A stretch of 64,000 nt of DNA, from the NCBI RefSeq assembly GCF_900091615.1, contig NZ_FMIA01000002.1:744001-808000 (forward strand), read 5' to 3'. The stretch is from Micromonospora yangpuensis. GTDB taxonomy: Bacteria > Actinomycetota > Actinomycetes > Mycobacteriales > Micromonosporaceae. This document shows positions 1 to 7,973 of this stretch, in pieces (position 1 is the stretch's first letter; each line of letters begins with the position of its first letter). Made by a program: the position numbers and the translations under genes. The notes under the pieces were generated by a model, which had not been told where the DNA came from, made no database searches, and was given only the letters and a program-made list of their open reading frames with translations.

Positions 1-507
1 TTCGAACAACGGGGCAGCCGGGCTGCGCCGGCTCAGCAGCTTTTGGCGTTCCAGTCGCAGGGCGACCTTGCGGGCGACCTCCCGAGGAGAGCGGCCAGGT
101 CGGGTGGCGAAGAGCGCCTCCATGTACTCCGGTGTCTGTAGGAGGCCCGGTACCAGGGACGGTTCGTGGTAGCGGATCTGGTGGGCGGCGGCTTCCATGC
201 CGACGTACAGCTCGAACCAGCTCGGGATGGCCTCGCCGCACGCGTGCCACCAGCCCTTGCTCTTGGTTTCCCGGGCCAGGGAGACCAGGACCTCGGTCAG
301 CTCCGGGGAGGTGCCGTACTGCTGGCACATCAGGGTGACGTCGTGGGTGCGCAGGGCGACCTGGCCGCCTTCGAGCCGGTACATCTTGGCGCGGGACCAC
401 TCCAGCGCGTCGGCCGCCGCCTCCAGGTTGATCCCGGCCTCCTCGCGGGCCTGACGGAGCAGGCGGCCGAGTTGGCGGCGCGGTACGGAGGAACCGGTGT
501 CGGGCAT
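1..507 (-). CDS. XRE-family HTH regulator, DUF5753-type (3' end outside window)
   Basis: Reading from ATG at 507 towards the window edge gives an open frame of 169 codons with no stop, so the C-terminus is missing. Residues about 10-65 form a lambda-repressor/XRE helix-turn-helix (QLGRLLRQAREEAGI, then AADALEWSRAKMYRLEGG). After residue 90 comes the start of the DUF5753 region typical of actinomycete regulators, with WFELYVGMEAAA and the strongly conserved PSLVPGLLQTPEYM. Family members are DNA-binding regulators, many next to small DUF397 proteins and some tied to development. No DUF397 gene is visible here, but one could lie beyond the left edge. A 14-bp palindrome 31 bp upstream of the start is a candidate autoregulatory operator. 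The family call is firm; the regulon is unknown. Confidence 0.85.
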   Translation of the reverse strand, partial: MPDTGSSVPRRQLGRLLRQAREEAGINLEAAADALEWSRAKMYRLEGGQVALRTHDVTLMCQQYGTSPELTEVLVSLARETKSKGWWHACGEAIPSWFELYVGMEAAAHQIRYHEPSLVPGLLQTPEYMEALFATRPGRSPREVARKVALRLERQKLLSRRSPAAPLFE

Positions 508-537
508 GGCACCTCGTCTCGGGTTGCCGGTGCGGAT

Positions 538-551
538 GTCTCAACTGAGAC
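538..551. promoter_or_regulatory. Palindromic operator candidate upstream of the XRE regulator
   Basis: GTCTCAACTGAGAC is a 6-bp perfect inverted repeat (GTCTCA/TGAGAC) around AC. It lies 31 bp upstream of the regulator start, where an XRE dimer could bind, and between that gene and the rightward small genes at 683. The function is inferred from position and symmetry only. Confidence 0.4.
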
Positions 552-682
552 ACCATGCCAGCGACAATAACGCAGCGTCAATATCGGACCACGAATTGTG
601 GTTGAAGACGTTGCGTGTCGCCGTGCGGCTGCCGGATGGTCACTGGCAGTGAGACTTCTGGTCGATTCTTCGGGAGGCAACG

Positions 683-964
683 GTGGCGCGATGGAAGTGG
701 TTCCAGCGGCGGGAGGAGCCGGTCGACGTGGTGGGTCCGGCGACCCGGTACTCCAGGCAGGACGGACAGCCGCGTGGCCGCCTGGTGGTGAAGGCGAGCC
801 ATCCGGTCGTGGACCAGCCGACGGCGGTGTACCCGCAGGCGCGGCCCCTGCTGACCCGGGCCGGCTGGTGGCGGTCGAGCCGCTGCGTGGCCACCACCCG
901 ACGCGACGGCGGCACCGCCCGGCGCGGCGACGGCGCGACCCGGGAGGAGACCGGTGAGCGCTGA
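683..964 (+). CDS. Small basic protein of unknown function
   Basis: 93 residues. The GTG start at 683 is preceded by GGGAGG at 671-676 with good spacing; an ATG at 691 is in another frame. The N-terminus is MARWKWFQRREEPVD and the composition is Arg-rich (RRGDGATREETGER at the end), with no membrane segment or signal peptide. It overlaps the next gene by 11 bp, so the two are probably co-transcribed and translationally coupled. I do not recognise a family. The ribosome site and the coupling are the main support that it is real. Confidence 0.55.
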   Translation: MARWKWFQRREEPVDVVGPATRYSRQDGQPRGRLVVKASHPVVDQPTAVYPQARPLLTRAGWWRSSRCVATTRRDGGTARRGDGATREETGER

Positions 965-1232
965 GCCAGGCGTGACCGACGGTGCGGCCGAGCGGGTACG
1001 GGCGGTACTGGCCGAGCTGCCCCCGGTCGAGGTGGCGAGCGTGCCGGAGGTGCTGGTGCTCGACGGCGACGAGGGGCCGATCGGCTGGGCGGTCGTGCTG
1101 CCGGAGGGGGACATCTGGATCATCAGAGACTCCCCTCGGGTGTTGACCCACTGTTCGGACGTGTCGGTGCTGGTGAGCTTCTGGGCGGCGGTCTTCGACT
1201 GTGAGGTGGGCCGGCCGACCGTCCGCCGCTGA
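954..1232 (+). CDS. Small acidic protein of unknown function
   Basis: 92 residues from GTG at 954, preceded by GGGAGGAGA at 941-949. The product is acidic and hydrophobic, with an alternating strand-like pattern: VPEVLVLDGDEGPIGWAVVL, then GDIWIIRDSPRVL. This suggests a small soluble alpha/beta domain. It overlaps the upstream basic protein by 11 bp. The pair (one very basic, one acidic) could form a complex, but that is speculation. A strong hairpin terminator begins inside its last codons. Confidence 0.6.
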   Translation: MSAEPGVTDGAAERVRAVLAELPPVEVASVPEVLVLDGDEGPIGWAVVLPEGDIWIIRDSPRVLTHCSDVSVLVSFWAAVFDCEVGRPTVRR

Positions 1233-1246
1233 CCGGCCGGCCCACC
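1205..1246. terminator. Bidirectional hairpin terminator
   Basis: Perfect 13-bp stem GGTGGGCCGGCCG (1205-1217) and CGGCCGGCCCACC (1234-1246) with a 16-nt loop. It lies between the convergent stops at 1232 (+) and 1251 (-), so it can serve both units. There is no T-run, as is usual at this G+C. Confidence 0.65.
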
Positions 1247-1250
1247 CGGG

Positions 1251-3989
1251 TCAGGTGGTGGCGAGTGCGGTACGCAGGCGGCGGGCCTCGGTGACCAGTC
1301 GGCTGGAACCACCCCGGGCGGCGACCTCGGCCAGGCCGGGCACGTCGAGACGTACCCCGGTGGTGGTGGCCGTCTCGGCGGCCAGGGTGAGCAGGTCGGG
1401 CAGGCCCCGTGGGGCCTTCTGCGCGGTGAGCAGCGCCGGCAGGGCGGCGGCGAGCAGCCGCCACACGGTCAGCGGGGCACCGGCCAGGACGGCGTCGCGC
1501 AGCGGCTCCACCGCCCGGGAGAGCTTCACCCGCTCCCCGGCGACCAGCCGGCCCAACTGTTCACCGGTGCCCACCGGGTCGAACTGGCCGGCACCGGCCA
1601 GGGTGAGCAGGGCGTCCAGGGTGGCCACCCGGTCCGCGCCGTGCCGCGCGCCCAGGCCGTAGGCGACGGCGAGGTCGAGGGCCACCCCGCCGGGGCCGGT
1701 GCTCTCGGCCAGCAACGGCAGGACGGCGGTGCCGTGCTGCTGGTCCATGTCGGCACAGGCGGCCACCATCGGCAGGGCGGACGCGGCGACCACGCCCCGG
1801 TGGCCGGGCAGGACCGACGGCCACAGGTTCGGCCAGCCGAGGTCGTCCGCCTCCACCACGATCGGCGCGGGGTCGGCGGTGAGTAGCGCGTACGGGTCGG
1901 CGTACCCCTCGGGTGGGCGCAGTTCGACCAGGATCCGTCGGCTGGTGAGCTGGTCGTACTCCCAGTCGTGTTGCTTCTGGCGGTCCCGGCGCACGGCGGT
2001 GGCCTCGCGCATCGTGGGCTGGGGCAGCCCGCCGCCGCGCAGCCAGTCGGCGAGCCGGTCGCCGGCCGGGGTGCCCAGCGCGGCGGCCTTGGCGGCGACC
2101 GCCTCCTCGACCTCGGTGGGCAACCGCAGCAGGGCCTGGGTGAGGTCCCAGTGCCCCGGCTCCCGCGCACCGAGCGCGGTCAGCCGCTCCAGTAGGGCGA
2201 GCGGGTCGAGGCTGCCGTTGGCCGAGGTGGGGGTGGCCAGCAGGCCGGGGTGCCCCGGATCGTTGACGTGTACGCCGATCTCGGTGATCCGGGCCCGCAG
2301 CAGCCGGTGCACCGCCGGCACCCGGGGATTGGTGGCGACCAGCTCCGGCGTCCCCCGGTCGGTACGGCGTACCGCGGCGAGCAGGGCCTCCCACCGGCTG
2401 CGCCGTTGCGGTTGCTGGTCGGTGCCGGCGGTCTGGAACACGTCCACCACCACCTCGCAGAGGCAGAGCGGGTCCCACTGGTGCAGGCCACTCCAGGACC
2501 AGTGCCGGCGTTCGATCACCGGGGCGAGGGTGGCGTGCACCCGGGGCGCGTCGGCGGCGGTGAGCCGGACCAGTCCGTCGAGGACCCGGTCCAGCGGGGC
2601 GCCGTGGCCCCGGGTGCCGAGCAGGGCGGCGACCTCCTCGGCCAGCTCGTCCACGTCGGTGATGGGTGCCGGGGCGGGAGCCGGCGGCGCGGGCGGCGGC
2701 AGGTCGTCACCGCGCGACCGGAGCATCGCCGCACCGCCGGCAGCCTCGGCACCGGCCGCGCCACCCGGACCGGAAGCCGCACCCGGACCGGAGAGCCCAC
2801 CCAGGGCGGAAGTTCCACCCTGGGCGGCAGCCGGATCGAGGCCGTGCCTGGTGGCCAGGGCGGTCGCCCGGTCCCGCAACTCGACGGCGGGATGCTCGAC
2901 GGCGACCGTGATCACCTCGGCGATCTCGGCCGACCGGTCCCGGTGCGTCTTGCGGGCCAGCTGGTCCAGCCAGGTGAGCTGCGCCTTGACCAGGGATTTG
3001 TCCGGGCGGTGGAGCACCTGCCGGGAGGCGTCGAGGACCGACTCCAGCGGCAGGTCGGGCAGCTGTCGCAGCGCCTTCTGGGCCATCGTGGCGACCGGGG
3101 CCGGTGCGTCGGTGAGCAGCCGGAGGTAGTCGGTGCTGCGGGCGGTCACCTCGGCGGCGGTCGGCTGTAGCTCGCCGAGCAGGATGACGAAGGCGCGCAG
3201 CGCGCCGGGTCGGTCGCCGCGCAGCAACCGGCCGAGGGACCCGTCGACCAGCAGGGGCCGGTCGAGCACCCCCTCGGCGGCGAGGGTGGCCAGGGCGGTC
3301 GGCAGGGCGTGCCGCTCCTCGGTCTCCCGGTCCCGACCCACCAGGTCGTAGGCGAGCTGCGTGCCGAGACCGTCCACCTCGAAGATCCGGGGCAACATGG
3401 CAGGCAGGAAGGGATCCTGGCGCAACCGTTCGACCAGGGGTGCCCGGTGGCTTCGCTGGCCCCGTTCGGGGAACTGCACGCTCTGCAGCCAGAGCTGCAC
3501 CGACCGCTCGTCGGTGGGTGGCGCGAGCCCTTCGGCCCGCAGCAGGGTGGCGACGAACCGCCAGCGCTCGACCCAGGTCTGCTGAGTGAACCGGGCGGCG
3601 ATGCGCTGGGCCAGGTCACCGAGCCAGTCGATGCCCCGTTCGGTGGCGACCTCGCGGACCAGCGCGGCGTTGCGCTCGCCGTCGAGCGCCACCGTCCGCC
3701 GGCCGAGGATCGCCGCCGCCTTGGCGGCGGTGGGCAGGCAGCCGACCACGGCCACCGCGAGCGCACCGCCGGTACCGCTGCTCCACCACTGCGACCGGTC
3801 CCGTTCGCGCTTCCTGACCCAGCCGGTCAGCTCCTCGCCGATCTCCCGTCGGCGCTGCTCGGGCAGGCCGGCCAGGGCGTCCACGATCGGTCGGGCGGCG
3901 GCCAGGGTGATCAGTTCGAACAGGTCGGCGGTGCCACTGGCCAGCAACTGCCGGTGCCGGCGCTCGGTGGACATCGTGGCGGCGCTCAT
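1251..3989 (-). CDS. DUF6493-family protein of the SWIM-associated system
   Basis: 912 residues, soluble, rich in helical leucine-containing repeats (for example LAEEVAALLGTRGHGAPLDRVLDGLVRLTAADAP), consistent with a HEAT-like alpha-solenoid. The start ATG at 3989 overlaps the stop of the SWIM gene (3986-3989, ATGA), so the two are coupled. This large protein next to a SWIM zinc-finger gene is a recurrent actinobacterial arrangement annotated as DUF6493/DUF7824; I assign the family from context and from the ends (MSAATMSTERRHRQLLASGTA). A flexible Gly/Ala/Pro segment near residues 390-425 (GGLSGPGAASGPGGAAGAEA) separates two halves. The molecular function is unknown. Related SWIM loci elsewhere carry MoxR and VWA genes, which are absent here. 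Confidence 0.7.
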   Translation of the reverse strand: MSAATMSTERRHRQLLASGTADLFELITLAAARPIVDALAGLPEQRRREIGEELTGWVRKRERDRSQWWSSGTGGALAVAVVGCLPTAAKAAAILGRRTVALDGERNAALVREVATERGIDWLGDLAQRIAARFTQQTWVERWRFVATLLRAEGLAPPTDERSVQLWLQSVQFPERGQRSHRAPLVERLRQDPFLPAMLPRIFEVDGLGTQLAYDLVGRDRETEERHALPTALATLAAEGVLDRPLLVDGSLGRLLRGDRPGALRAFVILLGELQPTAAEVTARSTDYLRLLTDAPAPVATMAQKALRQLPDLPLESVLDASRQVLHRPDKSLVKAQLTWLDQLARKTHRDRSAEIAEVITVAVEHPAVELRDRATALATRHGLDPAAAQGGTSALGGLSGPGAASGPGGAAGAEAAGGAAMLRSRGDDLPPPAPPAPAPAPITDVDELAEEVAALLGTRGHGAPLDRVLDGLVRLTAADAPRVHATLAPVIERRHWSWSGLHQWDPLCLCEVVVDVFQTAGTDQQPQRRSRWEALLAAVRRTDRGTPELVATNPRVPAVHRLLRARITEIGVHVNDPGHPGLLATPTSANGSLDPLALLERLTALGAREPGHWDLTQALLRLPTEVEEAVAAKAAALGTPAGDRLADWLRGGGLPQPTMREATAVRRDRQKQHDWEYDQLTSRRILVELRPPEGYADPYALLTADPAPIVVEADDLGWPNLWPSVLPGHRGVVAASALPMVAACADMDQQHGTAVLPLLAESTGPGGVALDLAVAYGLGARHGADRVATLDALLTLAGAGQFDPVGTGEQLGRLVAGERVKLSRAVEPLRDAVLAGAPLTVWRLLAAALPALLTAQKAPRGLPDLLTLAAETATTTGVRLDVPGLAEVAARGGSSRLVTEARRLRTALATT

Positions 3990-5509
3990 GCCCGCTCACC
4001 CATCAACTCGGTCTCGGCCTGCTCGTGGTCGGCCTGCTCGTGGTCGGCCCGGTCGGCAGTCGGGTCGTTGGTGAGCAACATCCGGGTGGCCAGGGCGTGC
4101 CGGCACGGGCCGCGTTGCCCCCGGTGTTTGGCCCACCAGGGACAGGTGCAGGTCAGGCTGCCGTCGGGCAGGTGCCGCACCCGGTAGACCTGCTCACCAC
4201 TGCGGACGGTCGCCGCCGCCAACGCGGCGGATCCGCCCGCGACGCCGCCCGCCGCCCCGGCGGTGCCGGCACTGCCGGCAGTGTCCCCGGTCCCGCCGGC
4301 ACTGTCGGCAGTGTCCCCGGTCCCGCCGGCACTGCCGGCGGCGTCGTCGTCCAGGGTCACGGCACCGGCTTCGAGCAGGGCCCGCGCGCCGACCAGGCGG
4401 GGATTGTCCCGCTCGGCCCGGCCCGCGTCGTAGGGCATCACCCGGTGGAAGTACGCCGCCTCGGCGACGTCGTAGCCGACCCGGCCGGCGGTGCCGAGCT
4501 GGGCCAGGGCGCCCCGGACCCGGGTGGGGTCGAGGCCGGCCTGGCCGGCGAGGTGGTCCACGTCGACGGTCGGGTCCCAGGAGAGCAGGGCGGAGATCAG
4601 GTCGGCGTCGTCGACCACGTCGTCACCGGCGAGCGCGGTCAGGGCGGCACCCTCACCGGAGAAGCCACGGTACGGCTCGGGGGAGAGGGTCAGTGACAGC
4701 CGCAGCGCGCCGGTGTCCAGCTCCCAGGTGCTCGGCACCGGGGCGGAACCCGGGGCCACCGTCGGCCCGTACACCCGGAGGGTCTTTGCGAAGCGCAGCA
4801 TCGGGCGCAGCGCGACGAGCCGGCTCGCCCCGGCCAGGCAGACCGCGCCGGGAACCGGACGGGAGGTCAGCCGCAGGCTCCGCCCGGCCGGCACCACCCA
4901 GAGCACCGCCCGGTCGTTGCCGGCAGGTAGCCGGCGCAGGAACGCCGCCGCCTCGGTCGCCGGGATCTCGGCGCGGGGCTCGAACCGGGCGGCGAGCACC
5001 TGCACCTCGGCGAAGCCGCGCAGCCAGCGCACCGGCAGCGGAACCTTCTTCTCCACCACCGGACCGTCCAGCGTGGACACCGTCAGGTCGTCGGGGCCGA
5101 CCGACAGGTGCAGCGGGTCGAGGCCGCCGACCCGGGCCAACGCCTCGCGCAGCGGATTGTTCACGTCGACGTTCGTGGTGCCGTGCTCGACCACGTCACC
5201 GTCGAGCCCCTCGGGCAGCGCGTCCATCCGGGCGTACACCCCGCAGCAGCCGGAGAAGGACTCGAACCGCAACCGGTCGCGGCTGCCGGTGACCACCGGG
5301 TCGAGGCTGGCCGGGCTGACCGGCCGGTGGTAGCGGGTGCGGGCCACCTCGGCCACCGCCAGCAGGCCGACCGCCGCCGCGTGCGGGGTGGTCAGGAAGC
5401 CGTCGAAGAAACGGGGATTCGGCGCCGGCCCGCCGCTGGTCTGCAGGGCCAGGCCGTCGCCCGACAGGGCCGAGGACCCGAGATACCGGTACGTCTGAAC
5501 TGCGCTCAC
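3986..5509 (-). CDS. SWIM zinc-finger family protein
   Basis: 507 residues from ATG at 5509. The SWIM motif CxCx(n)CxH is visible near residues 450-470 (CTCPWWAKHRGQRGPCRHA), a zinc-binding fold found in DNA- and protein-binding proteins. The N-terminal half carries YLGSSALSGDGLALQTSGG and FSGCCGVYARMD, regions I associate with this bacterial SWIM family. Between them and the zinc finger lies a low-complexity Ala/Gly/Asp/Thr linker made by a 30-bp in-frame tandem repeat. It is translationally coupled to the downstream DUF6493 gene. Only 33 bp separate its start from the stop of the recD2-type gene, so all three may form one leftward operon. The biochemical role is not known. Confidence 0.8.
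   Translation of the reverse strand: MSAVQTYRYLGSSALSGDGLALQTSGGPAPNPRFFDGFLTTPHAAAVGLLAVAEVARTRYHRPVSPASLDPVVTGSRDRLRFESFSGCCGVYARMDALPEGLDGDVVEHGTTNVDVNNPLREALARVGGLDPLHLSVGPDDLTVSTLDGPVVEKKVPLPVRWLRGFAEVQVLAARFEPRAEIPATEAAAFLRRLPAGNDRAVLWVVPAGRSLRLTSRPVPGAVCLAGASRLVALRPMLRFAKTLRVYGPTVAPGSAPVPSTWELDTGALRLSLTLSPEPYRGFSGEGAALTALAGDDVVDDADLISALLSWDPTVDVDHLAGQAGLDPTRVRGALAQLGTAGRVGYDVAEAAYFHRVMPYDAGRAERDNPRLVGARALLEAGAVTLDDDAAGSAGGTGDTADSAGGTGDTAGSAGTAGAAGGVAGGSAALAAATVRSGEQVYRVRHLPDGSLTCTCPWWAKHRGQRGPCRHALATRMLLTNDPTADRADHEQADHEQAETELMGERA
4266..4340. repeat. 30-bp in-frame tandem repeat (x2.5) in the SWIM gene
   Basis: Units 4266-4295 and 4296-4325 differ at one base and a partial third unit follows. 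Each encodes ten residues of the type AGGTGDTAxS in the linker before the SWIM zinc finger. The length is a multiple of three, so the frame is kept. Confidence 0.85.
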
Positions 5510-5542
5510 GTCCGCAGAAGCTAGAGCAGACCCCCGACAGAA

Positions 5543-7774
5543 TCAGTCCGCGGCGGTCAGCCGGTACGCCAGCGCGGTGTGCCGACGGCCCGCCCCGACG
5601 GTGCGTACCGCCGCCGCCAGCGCCCGCCGGGAACCGACCAGCACCACCAGCTTCTTCGCCCGGGTGACCGCCGTGTAGAGCAGATTGCGTTGCAGCATCA
5701 TCCACGCGCTGGTGGTCAACGGCACCACCACCGCCGGGTACTCCGAGCCCTGCGACCGGTGGATGGTCATCGCGTACGCGTGGGTCAGCTCGTCGAGCTC
5801 GTCGAAGTCGTACTCGATGGTCTCGTCCTCGTCGGTGCGGACGGTGAGGGTCTGCTCCTCGGTGGAGAGGGCGACGACCACGCCGAGGGTGCCGTTGAAG
5901 ACCCCGGCCTGCCCCTTGTCGTAGTTGTTGCGGATCTGGGTGACCTTGTCGCCGACCCGGAACACCCGCCCGCCCATCCGTCGTTCCGGCTGCCCCTCGC
6001 GGGCCGGGGTGAGCCGTTGTTGCAGCAGCGTGTTCAGCGCGCCCGCCCCGGCCGGACCCCGATGCATCGGGGTGAGCACCTGTACGTCCCGGCGCGGGTC
6101 CAGGCCGAACCGGGCCGGGATCCGGGTGTACGCCACGTCGACGGTGAGCGCGGCGGTGGCCTCGGTGTCGTCGCAGGCGAAGAGGAAGAAGTCGGTCATG
6201 CCGTCGAGGGTCGGCGGCCGGCCGGCGTTGATCCGGTGCGCGTTGGTCACCACCCCGGACTCCGCCGCCTGCCGGAAGATCCGGGTCAGCCGGACCCGGG
6301 GCACCGCCTCGGCGGCGAGCAGGTCCCGCAGCACCTCACCGGCGCCGACCGAGGGCAGCTGGTCCACGTCGCCTACCAGCAGCAGGTGCGCCCCCGGCGG
6401 GACCGCCTTGACCAGCTTGTTCGCCAGCACCAGGTCGAGCATGCTGGCCTCGTCGACCACCAGCAGATCGGTGTCCAGCGGGTTGTCCCGGTCGTGGGCG
6501 GCGTCCCCGCCGGGGCGCAGCTGCAGCAGCCGGTGCACGGTGGCGGCCGGGTGTCCGGTCAGCTCGGCGAGCCGTTTCGCGGCCCGGCCGGTCGGCGCGA
6601 CCAGGGTCACCTTCGCCTGCTTGGCGGCGGCCAGCTCCACGATCGACCGGACGGTGAAGCTCTTGCCGCAGCCGGGCCCACCGGTCAGCACCGCCACCTT
6701 CGAGGTCAGCGCCAGCCGTACCGCCTGCTCCTGTTCGGTGGCCAGCTCCGCGCCGGTGCGGGCCTTCAGCCAGGCCAACGCCCTGGTCCAGTCGACGGCG
6801 GCGAAGTGCGGCAGCCGGTCGGCGGTGCCGCGCAGCAGCCGCAGCAGTGAGTTGGCCAGGGACTGCTCGGCGCGGTGGAACGGCACCAGGTACACCGCCT
6901 CGACCGGCCCGCCGTCGCCGGCCCGGCCGGTGGGGACCGCCTCGGCCGGCAGCGTCTCGCGGACCACCCCGTCGGTGTCGGCCAGGTCGTCCAGGCAGGC
7001 CGTGACCAGCTCCGCCGGCACCTCCAGGATCTTCACCGCGTCCGCGATGAGCTGCGGTACGGGCAGATAGCAGTGTCCGTCGTCGGTCGCCTCGGACAAG
7101 GTGTACGCCAGTCCGGCCTTGACCCGTTCCGGGCTGTCGTGCGGGATGCCGACGCTGCGCGCGATGGTGTCGGCGGTCTTGAAGCCGATGCCCCACACGT
7201 CGGCGGCGAGCCGGTACGGCTCCCGGGTCACCACGTCGACGCTGGTGTCGCCGTACTGCTTGTAGATCCGTACCGCCAGCGAGGTGGAGACCCCGACGCC
7301 CTGGAGGAAGAGCATCACCTCCTTGATCGCCTTCTGCTCCTGCCAGGCGGCGGTGATCTTCGCGGTGCGTTTCGGCCCCAGCCCGGGGACCTCGACCAGC
7401 CGGGCCGGCTCCTCCTCGACGATCCGCAGGGTGTCCAGCCCGAAGTGGCCCACGATCCGCTCGGCGAAGACCGGCCCGATCCCCTTGACCAGCCCGGATC
7501 CGAGGTACCGCTGGATGCCCTGGACGGTGGCCGGCAACACGGTGGTGTACGAGTCGACCTCGAACTGCCGCCCGTGGCGCGGGTGTGACGACCACCGTCC
7601 GCGCAGCCGCAGACTCTCCCCGGGCTGCGCCCCCAGCAGTGCGCCGACCACCGTCAACAGGTCGCTGCCGCGCTCGGTGGCCACCCGGGCGACGGTGAAG
7701 CCGGTCTCCTCGTTGACGTAGGTCAACCGCTCCAACACCGCGTCCAGTACGGCGGTCGACGGGCGGGCGCTCAC
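5543..7774 (-). CDS. recD2: RecD2-like ATP-dependent DNA helicase (SF1B)
   Basis: 743 residues, the normal length for RecD2. The N-terminus has an OB-like region and tandem helix-hairpin-helix motifs (GLVKGIGPVFAERIVGHFG; LVEVPGLGPKRTAKI) typical of the family. The helicase core has Walker A GGPGCGKS near residue 365, Walker B LLVVDEASML near 436, a GDVDQLPSVGAGEVL motif, and a C-terminal HAYAMTIHRSQGSEYP motif followed by LLYTAVTRAKK. RecD2 enzymes unwind DNA 5'-3' outside a RecBCD complex and act in repair and replication-fork maintenance. No recB or recC gene is nearby, as expected. The start ATG at 7774 gives MSARPSTAVLDAVLERLTYVNEETGFTVARV, the usual N-terminus. Confidence 0.92.
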   Translation of the reverse strand: MSARPSTAVLDAVLERLTYVNEETGFTVARVATERGSDLLTVVGALLGAQPGESLRLRGRWSSHPRHGRQFEVDSYTTVLPATVQGIQRYLGSGLVKGIGPVFAERIVGHFGLDTLRIVEEEPARLVEVPGLGPKRTAKITAAWQEQKAIKEVMLFLQGVGVSTSLAVRIYKQYGDTSVDVVTREPYRLAADVWGIGFKTADTIARSVGIPHDSPERVKAGLAYTLSEATDDGHCYLPVPQLIADAVKILEVPAELVTACLDDLADTDGVVRETLPAEAVPTGRAGDGGPVEAVYLVPFHRAEQSLANSLLRLLRGTADRLPHFAAVDWTRALAWLKARTGAELATEQEQAVRLALTSKVAVLTGGPGCGKSFTVRSIVELAAAKQAKVTLVAPTGRAAKRLAELTGHPAATVHRLLQLRPGGDAAHDRDNPLDTDLLVVDEASMLDLVLANKLVKAVPPGAHLLLVGDVDQLPSVGAGEVLRDLLAAEAVPRVRLTRIFRQAAESGVVTNAHRINAGRPPTLDGMTDFFLFACDDTEATAALTVDVAYTRIPARFGLDPRRDVQVLTPMHRGPAGAGALNTLLQQRLTPAREGQPERRMGGRVFRVGDKVTQIRNNYDKGQAGVFNGTLGVVVALSTEEQTLTVRTDEDETIEYDFDELDELTHAYAMTIHRSQGSEYPAVVVPLTTSAWMMLQRNLLYTAVTRAKKLVVLVGSRRALAAAVRTVGAGRRHTALAYRLTAAD

Positions 7775-7973
7775 CCGCCCATCCTGCCGCCCGACCGTCC
7801 GCCGGCCCCGCCCGGGTGCAGCTTTGGCGACAACTTCCTTGTTGTAGTGGTCTCGGGCGGGTGGGTGGGGACAACATCCAGGAAGCTGCGGAACAACTGT
7901 GACGGCGGTTGCCCGTGGCGTCAGGTAGGTGTCACGAAGGGAGACGGTGCCGGGGGGCGTGAGCGGAGCGGGC

